Shown here: positions 9,141 to 18,520 of the stretch, piece by piece
Layout: each line of letters starts with the position of its first letter
How positions within the stretch are numbered: position 1 is the first letter of the stretch
Assembly: GCA_027596195.1 (NCBI GenBank)
Contig: JADGJG010000083.1
Location: forward strand, 1 to 48,603
Reading direction: 5' to 3'
Source of the DNA: Podochytrium sp. JEL0797
Taxonomy: Eukaryota; Chytridiomycota; Chytridiomycetes; Chytridiales; Chytriomycetaceae
DNA length: 48,603 nucleotides
Notes under the pieces: model-generated
Seen by the model: only the letters and a program-made list of their open reading frames with translations
Database searches by the model: none
Told to the model about the DNA's origin: nothing
Position numbers and translations under genes: made by a program

Positions 9141-10662
9141 ATGCATCCAGTCATCTTCTTTCTAGCTCTTGCTGCCGGAGCGAAGGCACAAAGCGCCTCT
9201 GCGGTTCCTGCAAGCGCGGCTCTCGACTCGCCTCCTTCCGCCGGTGCAGGCAATATTTCTGCCATTTCGGCATCCGCCAGCAACGGGTTCTCTGCGCCGC
9301 TGAACCCGAAGCCGATTACCTTCCCGTCCGGCAAGCGCAGCGCAGTGTATTTCGCCGAATGGGACACGTATTCGGGTTTTCAAGTCGCTGATCTGCCAAT
9401 TAATCTGTTGACCGATGTGAACTACGCCTTCTGGGTGATTGGAAACAAGACTGCCGGAACAATGTCTGAAGTCCCCCTCACGGAAGATTCGTATGCCGAT
9501 TTCCAGAAAGTCTTCGACGCCAGCAACACCGACCACCACGTGGGCGCGTACGACAAGCCTGGACAAAAGTATTTCGGCAACTTTGGCCAGTTTATGAAGC
9601 TCCGCAAGACGAACAAGTTCAACTTTGGGCTCTCGATCGGCGGTGGAGGCTTTTCGAGCGCCATGACGCACCCGAGCACGTTCGTTGACGGCATTTTCGA
9701 TGCGCTGGCGCAGTTCCCTGGACTCTTTAACCGCATGGACATGTAAGAAACGCGTTTTCCCATCATTTTTGACGGACTTCCTACTCACCTCCCTTCTCTC
9801 CCCCTTTTTTAGTGACTGGGAATATCCAGCGACCGCCATCGACGCGACCAACTTTGCGCAATTCTTGCGAATCTTGCGCACCCGCCTCAACAAAGCTGGC
9901 CTCACCAATTTCGAAATCAGCTTCGCCGCCTCTGCAAACCCAACCAATTTGGCGCTCCTCCCGTTCCCGGCCATGGTCAAGAACCTCGATTTCATCAACG
10001 TCATGACTTACGATTTCGTCTCCTCTTCTTGGGGCGACGCTATCGCCGGTCCGCAATCCAACGTGTACACTGTGGCCCCGTATGCGCCATTCTCGGTCGA
10101 TTTGGCTGTCCAGACATTACTAAAGAACGGCGTGCCTGCGAAAATGATCAACATTGGTGTTCCAATGTATTCTGATATCAACGGCAATACGACTGGAATG
10201 GGACAGTCCACAAGTGGACAGGGAGTCAACAACTGTGGTGGAAACTGTCTGTACAATGCGCTTCCGTTGGCTGGGAGCGCCGAATTCTGGGACAGCCGCA
10301 GCAAGAGCACGTATTCGTTGGACCCAAGCACTGGCGACATGTTGACATACGATTCGATTTACTCCGTTTCCGAAAAGTGCCAATACGTGTGGGATCACGG
10401 GCTCGCTGGGATGTTTGCTTGGGAGGCTTCCGGCGATGTGGCATCCAACGACCCTCGGAGCCTGATTGCGGCCATGAACAGGTGTTTGGCTTCGGACCCA
10501 AGGAGAAACCATGGAACGGCTTGTAGAACCAAGAAGGATACGAAGGGATGTGCCGCGACCGCGTTGGCCACTTGCACAAACAACGCGTGGGTGGTGAAGG
10601 ATTGCCCCAGTGGACAAGTTTGCCAGGGGGTGGGCGCCGCTACTCATTGTGCGCTTCCTTGA
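9141..10662 (+). CDS. Secreted GH18 chitinase with C-terminal chitin-binding module
   Basis: Two exons, 9141-9742 and 9813-10662, give 483 aa. Residues 1-17 are a signal peptide (MHPVIFFLALAAGAKAQ), followed by a Ser/Ala-rich linker. The GH18 barrel begins at SAVYFAEWDTYSGF. The SxGG strand is LSIGGGGFSS, and the splice junction rebuilds the catalytic strand FNRMDIDWEYP. The catalytic Glu and the last two Asp of DxxDxDxE are present, but the first Asp position reads Asn. FINVMTYDF and MFAWEASGD are further GH18 strands. The last 45 residues (CAATALATCTNNAWVVKDC, then PSGQVCQGVG) form a cysteine-rich module like CBM19. It cleaves beta-1,4-GlcNAc polymers, for wall remodelling or for nutrition. 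The catalytic domain is of the small, subfamily C-like or fungal/plant type; subgroup not assigned. Confidence 0.92.
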
Positions 10663-10721
10663 ATTCTCTTTCTTTCTCATTCATTTAGATAGAATAAAGC
10701 TATTTTTTGCCAAATTGTGTT

Positions 10722-10915
10722 ACGCGAACGCCCCCGCGGCTCCAACACTTGATATGGAATTACGCAATGGCTTGTCCTTGAGCGACGCAGTGTCCCTGAA
10801 GCATTTGCACCACTTTTCGGGGTCGCGTTTCGTAAGGATGACTTTTGCATTGGGATGCTTGGCCATGAGCTCTTTAGAATACGCTGTGGGGAATGGGTTG
10901 TATTGTACCTTTAAA
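10722..10915 (-). pseudogene. Fragment of a P-loop sulfotransferase-family gene
   Basis: The minus strand reads YNPFPTAYSKELMAKHP then NAKVILTKRDPEKWCKCF, the central signature of the fungal/animal Sulfotransfer family (normally YPNAKVILTxRDPExW, part of the PAPS-binding region). The frame ends soon after at 10720. No P-loop and no C-terminal domain are found on either side. It abuts the 3' end of the chitinase in convergent orientation. Confidence 0.55.
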
Positions 10916-10919
10916 AAAA

Positions 10920-12014
10920 TCCTGCCACGAACCTGCTGAATATACCCCTTCCCCCTCCCCCCTGAAATGGTTGATTCTCTTCTCCACGCTTTCTCCTTCC
11001 GACATTCCTGTAATGCCAATATCGAAAAAACCTTAATACAAGAATATTTTGGTAAATTCGACCAGCAGGAGACTGAGGCTTTGCAGCAAGGTGACCCCCA
11101 CTCCGATTAGCCTGATCTTTCACTCACTTCAAGATTATAAGCCACCGCAGCCGTCCCTGCTTGCACCACCTCGCGGACCTCAGAATCTCCAACAACACGT
11201 ACACACGAATGAAAATCTACTTGTTGAAAGATGAGAAAGCCTACTTGTTGAAAGATGGGAAACCAATGGTGGGTTTGAAGGAGAAGGAGAAGGAGGGAAT
11301 CGTTTTGGAACCCATTCGACAATAGGGCGCTGCTGATTCCGAATGGCAGAACAATCTGTGAGAAAAGAACAAATAAAACAATCCGAGTAACAAGAAACAC
11401 GTACGAACGAAAGAAAGTTTACGGGTTCAAACAAAATATCTCACACCAAACTATTGCCTGACACGTCGACGTTTATTTCAATTGCATAGACCGAAATATT
11501 CCTGCTACTCTGGGATTGACTGGGTTTCGCCTTTGGATTTCCTTGACTTTGCCGTTTATCTCAACGTCAAACACAATCATGCTACCACATTGCTTCTCCC
11601 TCTCTAGTCTCTGTTTGGCATCAGATAGCTATCCTTGTGGAAAATCAAATTACCAGGCAAGCCAATTTTTTGAAATGCTTTGCCAAGAAACTCCAAGAAA
11701 TAGAGAGCGCGACACATTATTTTAGAAAATTCTGCCAGTTTACCACTCATTCGGTATTGTAGAGAATGGTTAAGGGAAAGCCGTAATGTCCTTCGCTTTT
11801 AATTCGCGTTGCCGAGCGCCAATCTGTTCCATTCTTGCGACGCATCGCCCAATGGGAACCGTAAGTGTTGCGAGGATTGTTCTTTTGAAATTGACGTCCA
11901 CTCCCCTCCCAAAACGGCAAAACTCGCCTAAAACCGCTAAATGACAGCACGTGCGGGAAAGGCTTGTGTCAGGCTCGTGACCGCACAAAAAATTGTTCGA
12001 AAAACTCCCGGACG
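10920..12014. other. Intergenic, no gene recognised
   Basis: Several short ORFs occur on both strands, but none shows family similarity or plausible splicing. A 24-bp direct repeat (core CTACTTGTTGAAAGATG) is present in two adjacent copies at about 11217-11263. The right end must hold the promoter of the membrane-protein gene starting near 12015. Confidence 0.55.
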
Positions 12015-12904
12015 ATGCCGTTTCCCAAGTTTCCCGTGAGTGACCCCCCTTGTGGTCCTCTACCCTCTATCACTTCATGAGCACCTCTTAACTGTGTGAA
12101 TCCACTGTGGCCTTGTCGGCTGGTTCTGTGCATGTCGCGGAGACCAAAATCATTTTTTGAGTGGCTTGTTCGACCGGGGGCATTTCGAGTTGATTCACGT
12201 CTGACAGTCATGCAGCAGTTTCCTTGTCACCTATACAAGATTAATTCACCCTCAAATCCTCACAGAGCCTCCAAGAAATCCGTGATGCCAAGCCTCTCCC
12301 GCAAGGCGCCGGCCAGCAACCCGGCATGCCCACCGAGCCCATCGCGCGTGGCCGCCCCCTGTCGACCTATATCCCCATCTACCTCGTCGTCATCCCCATC
12401 CTGTTTATTGTAGCCGTTGCGTATAGCAGTTACTCGCACAGCCGACTCGGTCTCCCCCTTTTCTCGCCCGATGTCATCTTTTCCATCGTGGAGCTCGTCA
12501 TCATGATTGGATTCAACGCGCTCGGATTCAGTGCCGTGAGACACATGATTCCCGAGTACATGTCGGTCTTCATTTACTTTTACATCATTAATGCCGGGGT
12601 CAAGATGGCGTGGTCCGCGGTGTACGCGTTTGTGCTGTTTCGGCAGGAGCTCCCCACGGTCATCAATGGAAAGGCCGTCGTGCTCGATCAGAGCTTAATT
12701 TCTCAAGTGTTGTTGACGACTTTTTTGATTTCCACAGTCATGACGCTTTTGTACACGTGGTGGATTGTGGTGAGAATGTTTATTCCGTTTAGGGAGTATG
12801 CGTTGGCGTGTAGGAAGGTGTTGGAAGGTGGGAATGACCTAAGTGAAAATGCGACTGCTGCTCCTGTGTATGCGGAAGTGACGGTTGGCAAAGTAACCGC
12901 ATGA
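12015..12904 (+). CDS. Four-helix membrane protein, unknown function
   Basis: Modelled as two exons: 12015-12035 (MPFPKFP, followed by a GTGAGT donor) and 12266-12904, giving 219 aa in frame. If the short first exon is wrong, the Met at 12326 gives 192 aa. Four hydrophobic segments are visible: YIPIYLVVIPILFIVAVAY, VIFSIVELVIMIGFNALGF, MSVFIYFYIINAGVKMAW and LLTTFLISTVMTLLYTWW. A short C-terminal tail (RKVLEGGNDLSENATAAP) follows. The layout recalls MARVEL-like or tetraspan proteins, but no diagnostic residues are seen. The protein at 25587-26553 has a similar four-helix plan without clear sequence similarity. Confidence 0.65.
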
Positions 12905-13201
12905 TATAAACCCGCTTCTAAAATAAGTAATGCGGAGAATTGAGAAGCATGATTATTTTTAAAAAACCCGCGTCACGCGGCCTATTACCCCTCTCTTCAT
13001 GCTGACATATGAGGTCTGCAGGGAGCACTTTGTCGGGTGTATCACGGTTCTGTTCCCCTTGTAAGTTGCTGCCAAGACATTCGAAACGCGATTTCCAATA
13101 CGCGATTTCAATGGGGCCAGTCACCGACTTGCAAACGGCGGAAAAGGTACGCGAAACCGAGATTTTGTAGCAGCGAATGCCAATGTATTCTGAGAAATCC
13201 T

Positions 13202-14011
13202 CTACGCATTCAACGTCCCCTTGGTCGACGGAACATCACTCCCCCCCGTCACAACCACCGCCTCCCTCAACGCCACCGCCGCCGCCTTAAACGCACTCTC
13301 GGACCGATGATGATCATTAAACCCCTTCAACACATCCACATGCATCGTGACCCCCGCCGCCGTTGCAAAACTCTCAAACACGTGCGGAATCATTTCACAA
13401 GACAAGTCGCCAATCTTTTCGCGTTTCAAGCCGAGATCGATGGAGGCGTGCGGGCGGCCGGAGATGTCGACTACGCAGCGTGAGAGGGCTTCGTCGAGGG
13501 GGGCGTAGGCGGATCCGAAGCGTTTGATTCCGCGAGGTTCGCCGAGGGCGATTTTGAAGGCTTGGCCAAGGGCGATTGCCACGTCCTCTATTGACAAGGA
13601 ATCGGTTTCGAGGTGTTAGCGATTCGGGACTCGAGTTTTTGTAATCCGAGGGGATGTTATCGAGGGATCGTGGGTGGGGATAGATAAGGGACGCACCTGC
13701 GGTGTGGTGGTCGTCGACGTACAAATCGCCCGTACACTTCAACACGAGGCTCCAATGCGCATGTTTTGCAAGGGCGTGCAGCATCTAATCAAAGAAACAG
13801 AATCAGGGCCGCGGAAGGTGTATTCTTGCCAAATCGATCATACGTGGTCGAGAAATCCGATCCCCGTGTGGATATCGATCTGGGCATTGGCAGGTGCACA
13901 GCTCTGGCCGGTGGAGTAGCTGGTGGTTGGGGGCAGTGTGAGAGTCAGCGAGATGTCCGTTTCGTTGGTCTTGCGAGTGATGGTCGCTGTGCGGATCGTG
14001 TTCGAAGCCAT
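13202..14011 (-). CDS. HIS3: Imidazoleglycerol-phosphate dehydratase, histidine biosynthesis
   Basis: Catalyses the sixth step of histidine synthesis, dehydration of imidazole glycerol phosphate to imidazole acetol phosphate, with two Mn ions. Three exons, 14011-13844, 13784-13697 and 13587-13202, sum to 642 nt (213 aa). Start [19 protein letters not shown] is typical. Metal-binding motifs appear in order: [18 protein letters not shown] (joined across intron 1), [12 protein letters not shown] (joined across intron 2), [17 protein letters not shown] and [12 protein letters not shown], ending DVPSTKGTL. All expected His and Glu ligands are present and length is normal. It is divergent from the zinc-finger gene at 14454. 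A TGAGTC core at 14283-14288, about 270 bp upstream, could be a Gcn4/CPC1-type site, but a 6-bp match is weak evidence. Confidence 0.96.
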
Positions 14012-14453
14012 TGTGATTTCTTAGGCACGTTTTCTCAAGTTTTCACCCCCCACTGTTTTCCCTTTCACCGATTCCAACGAATACCGCAGCGATCCGATCA
14101 AGCAATCTCCATCTGAAATGATATCGTTGCAAAGTTGGAACACGAGTGCCAGAAAGGGTTCAACCGTTTCCTGGATGAATCAAAACGATCTTTTCGCGTC
14201 ATTGTGATTTGTGAGCTCAACAAAAAGCGTTGGGCGAAATGAATCATTTGCAGCCCCGCTCGTCACAATCCGCGCATCATTTTGAGTCGATGATTTTTGA
14301 TATCAGAATGCAGTTCGGACATCGTCTGGGAGCAGGAGCCCCCCTCTATCTACATATCTTGTAGAAAACGCGCGATGGAGATCCATAAACTTCTTCGTTA
14401 AAACAAATGCGGCGTGTCTGCCGCATTTCATTTTTTTTAATTAACCTTCAAAA
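14012..14453. other. Divergent promoter region between HIS3 and a zinc-finger gene
   Basis: A 442-bp spacer with no coding signal. It must contain both promoters. The only motif I noted is TGAGTC at 14283-14288. A T-rich stretch at 14429-14445 lies just before the right-hand ATG. Confidence 0.6.
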
Positions 14454-15352
14454 ATGAATTCCCAACGCTGGACCTGCAGCGAATGCGACGACGTCTTCAC
14501 CCGCCACTATAGCCTTGTGCGACATCAGCGCCGCTTTCATCCATTCCCTGAAATCCCAATTGAAGCCATCGAGGATTCTGAGGATGAGGAGAGAGAAACG
14601 ATGGACGCCGGCGACGAGAGCGTGCCATCCGATCGCGACTCCATGGACGTTCCATTCGACAATTCGTCCACACTTCCTGCAGTGCCGCACGTCAACGATT
14701 CGAACAAACACAGATTGAGTGACGATGATTCCGCCAACGATGTAGCGACGCCGGGTTCGAATGAATTCAAGCTCGATGTTGCCGACTTTGAAGAGGATGC
14801 AGCCGACCAAATATTCGCTCTTCTCACCGATATGAGCGCGAAAATCTCGGAACTTTACGCCGCTGAGGTTGAGCGTGCTCGTGTTCATGAAGCTCCCCAC
14901 GGTGAACCTCGTCTTCCAAAAGATTGGCAAAGTATTGGTTGTCATGCGGTGAAAGAGAGCAGCATGTCGTTGGCTTCCACCGCGTTTGGTTACAAAAAGT
15001 TTGACCTCGAGGCTACACTCGTGAGTAATTTGACACTTTTTTTTGTCAAATGCGACCTCAACAGATGCCTTCATTGCAGCGCAAGACTCCCGAGTCGTTC
15101 CAAGCTCTCTTCAAGGCGCTCCGCATGAATTCGACGCAAAGAATCGGGTTTACAGAGTTCCGCGCTTCCCCGAAAATTGGGGCAATTATTGGCAGTGAAT
15201 TTGATGACTGGTTGGTTGTATTTGCGCGGGAATGGCCGGGGTGGGTGCCGATGCCTTTCGAACCCTCCCACCAAATTTTTGGTGGCTGCGGTTCGGCATG
15301 CACCCCCACCAATGAATCATTTTTTATTTTCCCGAAAAAAAACAAAACATGA
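14454..15352 (+). CDS. Single C2H2 zinc-finger protein, unknown role
   Basis: Exon 1 14454-15020 encodes an N-terminal C2H2 finger (WTCSECDDVFTRHYSLVRH, then QRRFH) and a long acidic region with Asp/Glu and Ser. A helical segment follows, DAADQIFALLTDMSAKISEL. Donor GTGAGT at 15021 and an acceptor at 15064 (or 15079, in frame, five residues shorter) lead to exon 2, which stays open to 15352; total 284 aa. One finger plus a large acidic domain suggests an accessory nuclear factor rather than a classical DNA binder; function unknown. The 3' end is odd: the TGA at 15350-15352 overlaps the ATG of the next gene (15349), and the last 25 codons cover that gene's promoter element. A missed intron near the end, or a shorter true C-terminus, is possible. 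Confidence 0.65.
15276..15289 (+). promoter_or_regulatory. Shared upstream element of two GNAT genes, copy 1
   Basis: TTTTTGGTGGCTGC ends 60 bp upstream of the ATG at 15349. The same 14 bases lie 47 bp upstream of the paralogue at 18521. The surrounding spacers are not otherwise alike, so this may be a retained core promoter or regulatory element. Confidence 0.5.
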
Positions 15353-15951
15353 ACCCGTTCACCAAAACACTTTCGACGCCGCGACTCCGCCTTGTCCCAC
15401 TTGTGCGCAACCACCGACTCGGCACTGAAGCGGAGCTCAAGGAGATTGGCGCTGCGCTGCGCTGGGCCGCCGACGAGTCCACGCCCGAAGATGCCCAGTT
15501 GCGGTGGGCGATGGCCAAGGACGGTGCCTTCATCGGCGTCGTTGAACTCGATGCTGCCACGCCAGGCGACGCCGAGGACATGGACGACGACGACCACCTC
15601 AGCCTCGACAGCGCTGCCTCATCACCGCTCCTGTCGCCGCTCTCAGCGCCGAGCGCCGTCCTCAAAGTCAGAATCAACAAGGACTTTGCGGGTTTCGGAT
15701 ACTCAACAGAGTCCGTCAAGGCCCTGCTACTCCACCTCTTCAACGAAAACACTTCCAACGTATCGCGTGTCCACTCCGTCTTCTCGACAACGTATCCCGA
15801 AAAGGCAAAGGCCGAGAACGCCATGGAACGTCTCGGATTCTCAATCACAGAACAAGTCTCGCCGAGTATGCGCAGGGATGGAACCGCCGTAGAAGGGTGG
15901 ACCGTGTGGGAGATTGAGCGTGATGGCTTTATGGAGCTGTGGGCATCTTGA
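15349..15951 (+). CDS. GNAT N-acetyltransferase, array member 1
   Basis: Intronless, 200 aa. The array pattern is clear: N-terminal LSTPRLRLVPL, a segment ending LRWAADESTPED, an ID-type strand AFIGVVELDAA, an acidic/Ser-rich insert (about residues 72-102), then the acetyl-CoA segment VLKVRINKDFAGFGYSTES (motif A, G-F-G-Y) followed by VKALLLHLF, an AENAMERLGFSITEQ helix and strand, and the family ending GWTVWEIERDGFMELW. It should acetylate an amine from acetyl-CoA; the substrate is not predictable. It retains the region that members 2 and 3 have lost. Its ATG overlaps the stop of the zinc-finger gene. Confidence 0.85.
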   Translation: MNPFTKTLSTPRLRLVPLVRNHRLGTEAELKEIGAALRWAADESTPEDAQLRWAMAKDGAFIGVVELDAATPGDAEDMDDDDHLSLDSAASSPLLSPLSAPSAVLKVRINKDFAGFGYSTESVKALLLHLFNENTSNVSRVHSVFSTTYPEKAKAENAMERLGFSITEQVSPSMRRDGTAVEGWTVWEIERDGFMELWAS

Positions 15952-16410
15952 ACTGCTCTTTTTGGCATTTTGTCCGTCTGTTGTTATTAGCTGGCCTTCT
16001 TTTTTATTCCCCATCTTTATTGCTCTGTGTATGCTCTGTGTTGATCGTAGAACACCCCTCTTCCCTCTTCTTAGCTCGTCTCTGTATTCTTTGAATTTTC
16101 CGATACCTCTCTCTTGCTGTTTGCGCACAATAAATCAGAATTTTTTTGATTTCTATCGATATTTCATTACTAGGATTGATCGATAAGATGTAGTATCTCT
16201 CATATGCAAAATCAATAACGAAAATGAATTAATGATTTTTTTCAAAATTGGCAATCAAATAAATACAAAATTTTAATTATCGACGCAGAAATTAATTGCC
16301 GTCAGCTGATCGCGGCAGAAACAGCAATCAACAGCAGAAAGTGGCGTGCCACCCCCACCAGCCTCCCGGCGTATTTCAGCTGCTTTGCGCCAGAAATCGA
16401 TCGTCCCAAG
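15952..16410. other. Intergenic spacer within the GNAT array
   Basis: T-rich 3' flank of member 1 followed by AT-rich sequence (about 16170-16290) and the promoter of member 2. No coding signal. The TTTTTGGTGGCTGC element found upstream of members 1 and 4 is absent here. Confidence 0.6.
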
Positions 16411-17016
16411 ATGAACCCCCAATCAAAAGCTTTGACAACACCGAGATTGCGACTGTTGCCGCTTCACGACCAGGAGTCCGGCAGCTCCAATTGCTTGACC
16501 TGGTCCATGACAAAGGACTCGCGATCGATTGGATCCCTTCAAGTTGAACTCCAAGCCAATAATGTCCATACCACTACACCGATCGCAAAACCAGTCTCCT
16601 TTGTGAATGAAGCGCGGCCACTCCCCACTCCCTGCTCATCCCCACGTTCATCCAACGCAATCAAGAGCATCTCGAGTCCATCCAGTTGCGTCTCTCGATC
16701 CGCTCCCCACACGGCTTTCCTGACTGTCAACATCGATCCAACCTGCACCGGAAACGGATACAGCACCGAAGCCGCCCGAGCAGTCCTCATGCACGTTTTC
16801 ACGAGTACCGAATCGAGTGTGGTGCGAGTGCAATCTGTGCTTGGAAACACGTGTCCGAGCAAGATTTTGGCCGAAGCCGTACTCGAGCGAATTGGGTTCA
16901 CCGTAATGCAGCACGTTTCTGCGAGCAGAAGTCGGGATGGAATGGTGGTGGAAGGATGGACGGTGTGGGAAATTGAGCGAGATGGGTTCAGAGAACGGTG
17001 GTGTTCTTCATTCTGA
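16411..17016 (+). CDS. GNAT N-acetyltransferase, array member 2 (shortened N-lobe)
   Basis: Intronless, 201 aa, very similar to member 3. It opens with LTTPRLRLLPL, but the stretch between that strand and the SRSIGSLQVEL strand is only about 25 residues, where members 1 and 4 have 45-60 including the RWAADE-type helix. A Ser/Pro-rich insert separates the lobes. Motif A is NIDPTCTGNGYSTEAARAVL, followed by LAEAVLERIGFTVMQHV and GWTVWEIERDGFRERW. Cysteines at the VLGNTCPSK loop and the SRSRDG stretch, where others have SMRRDG, differ from its sisters. It may be active with altered substrate binding, or may be in early decay. Confidence 0.8.
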   Translation: MNPQSKALTTPRLRLLPLHDQESGSSNCLTWSMTKDSRSIGSLQVELQANNVHTTTPIAKPVSFVNEARPLPTPCSSPRSSNAIKSISSPSSCVSRSAPHTAFLTVNIDPTCTGNGYSTEAARAVLMHVFTSTESSVVRVQSVLGNTCPSKILAEAVLERIGFTVMQHVSASRSRDGMVVEGWTVWEIERDGFRERWCSSF

Positions 17017-17269
17017 GAAGAAGACAAATTTCCCTTCCGTTTATTGGCTAGCTATGAAAGACACTTTCCTTTATCTATTTTTGATTAAAGGGGAAGGGAG
17101 ACGAACTTCGGACAAAAATCGCACTCTTTGAATCTTCGAATTATGTAGATATTTGTTACTGTCTCTCATTGAAATCATTGCTGGAAAACTCCACATTTCT
17201 AATGTAATGACATTTTAAATAGTGTGTCTTTCGAAGACTCACACTTGAAGTGGGAGTGATCCTCAAAAA

Positions 17270-17860
17270 ATGAGCCCGCAATCCCAAGCTTTGACAACAC
17301 CAAGATTGCGACTGTTTCCTCTGGAAGATCAGGAGCACGGCACCACCATTTTGACCTGGGCCATAACAATGGACTCGCGATCCATTGGAACCATTCAACT
17401 TGAACTCCGACCCGACAATGCCGATGCCACCACACCAATGACCAAACCAGCCGCTTTTGTGAATGCGCAGCCACGCCTTCCCACTCCTTCCTCATCTCCA
17501 AGTTCATCCAACGAGAACCTCTCGAGTCCATCCAGTTGCGGCTCTCGAACCGCTCCCCACACGGCTTTCCTGACTGTCAACGTTGATCCAACCAGTACCG
17601 GAAACGGATACAGCACCGAAGCTGCGAGAGCCGTCCTCATGCACGTTTTCACTAATCCCGAATCGAGTGTCGTGCGAGTGAACTCCGTGTTTCGAGACAC
17701 GTATCCAAACAAGATTTTGGCTGAAGCCGTGCTCGAGCGAATCGGGTTTACCATCACGGAGGACGTTTCTGCGAGCATGCGGCGGGATGGGGTGGTAGTG
17801 GATGGATGGACGGTGTGGGAGATTGAGCGAGATGGGTTCAGAGAAAGGTGGTGTTCATAG
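17270..17860 (+). CDS. GNAT N-acetyltransferase, array member 3 (shortened N-lobe)
   Basis: Intronless, 196 aa, the closest relative of member 2; long blocks such as GNGYSTEAARAVLMHVF and LAEAVLERIGFT are identical, so the duplication is recent. It shares member 2's short N-lobe (PRLRLFPLEDQEHGTTILTW) and the Ser-rich insert. It keeps the ancestral loop SASMRRDG and the VFRDTYPNK stretch that member 2 has changed. The ending is GWTVWEIERDGFRERW. The promoter spacer is only about 250 bp. Confidence 0.82.
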   Translation: MSPQSQALTTPRLRLFPLEDQEHGTTILTWAITMDSRSIGTIQLELRPDNADATTPMTKPAAFVNAQPRLPTPSSSPSSSNENLSSPSSCGSRTAPHTAFLTVNVDPTSTGNGYSTEAARAVLMHVFTNPESSVVRVNSVFRDTYPNKILAEAVLERIGFTITEDVSASMRRDGVVVDGWTVWEIERDGFRERWCS

Positions 17861-18457
17861 ATGATTCTAAATGCTTCTTTCTTTGAAATTTCAGCCTGAC
17901 GAAGTTGGGGGAGGGTGTTTATGGGAAGTTCAATTTCGGACAAAAATCGCACTCTCCGGGATATGAGCTGGCACTTTCGAAAGCAATTATATAACAAATG
18001 CATACAATGAAATATCGCTTCCTCTTTTCCAGCGCTTTTCCGGTAAGGGTTTTATAGACAACCAAAAAACTATAATGCCAAAACAAATCAATCACAATTT
18101 ACTCTTGAAAACAAGATCAGAAGAATCTCTTTAGAGAGTTTAAATGCATTGCGCTTAATTTCTCAACCGTGGTCCTATCAATTTGCTTTCTCGCCGATAA
18201 CACTGGTTTTATCCGTTGCTCGTTGTTGCATTCCCAATCCTCTCGAGAAAAACCTCAATTTTATCTAATGCGGACCCCTCAAAGTAATTCATTCATGAAA
18301 TTCTCTAAAAGTTATTTATTGGAGATTCATTGGTGACCGCCAAACATTGACTCATGCTGTCAAGAGCAATGACGTCATTGCTCATGTGCATTCATTTTCA
18401 CGCTTACTGGTGGCTGGAAACGAAAGTGGTCCAAGCCCAGCAAAGCCCTTGTGGCCA
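17861..18457. other. Intergenic spacer, no gene recognised
   Basis: An AT-rich spacer between array members 3 and 4 with no coding signal on either strand. The only other item is the direct echo GACAAAAATCGCACTC at about 17939-17954, which also occurs at 17112-17127 downstream of member 2. The 3' flanks were therefore co-duplicated with these genes. Confidence 0.55.
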
Positions 18458-18460
18458 TTT

Positions 18461-18474
18461 TTTTTGGTGGCTGC
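18461..18474 (+). promoter_or_regulatory. Shared upstream element of two GNAT genes, copy 2
   Basis: TTTTTGGTGGCTGC, identical to 15276-15289, ends 47 bp upstream of the ATG at 18521 and is extended by three further T on its left. Confidence 0.5.
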
Positions 18475-18520
18475 AAAGCAGCCTAAAACCGCGTTGTTAC
18501 CGTTTCTTTGATTCACAAAA

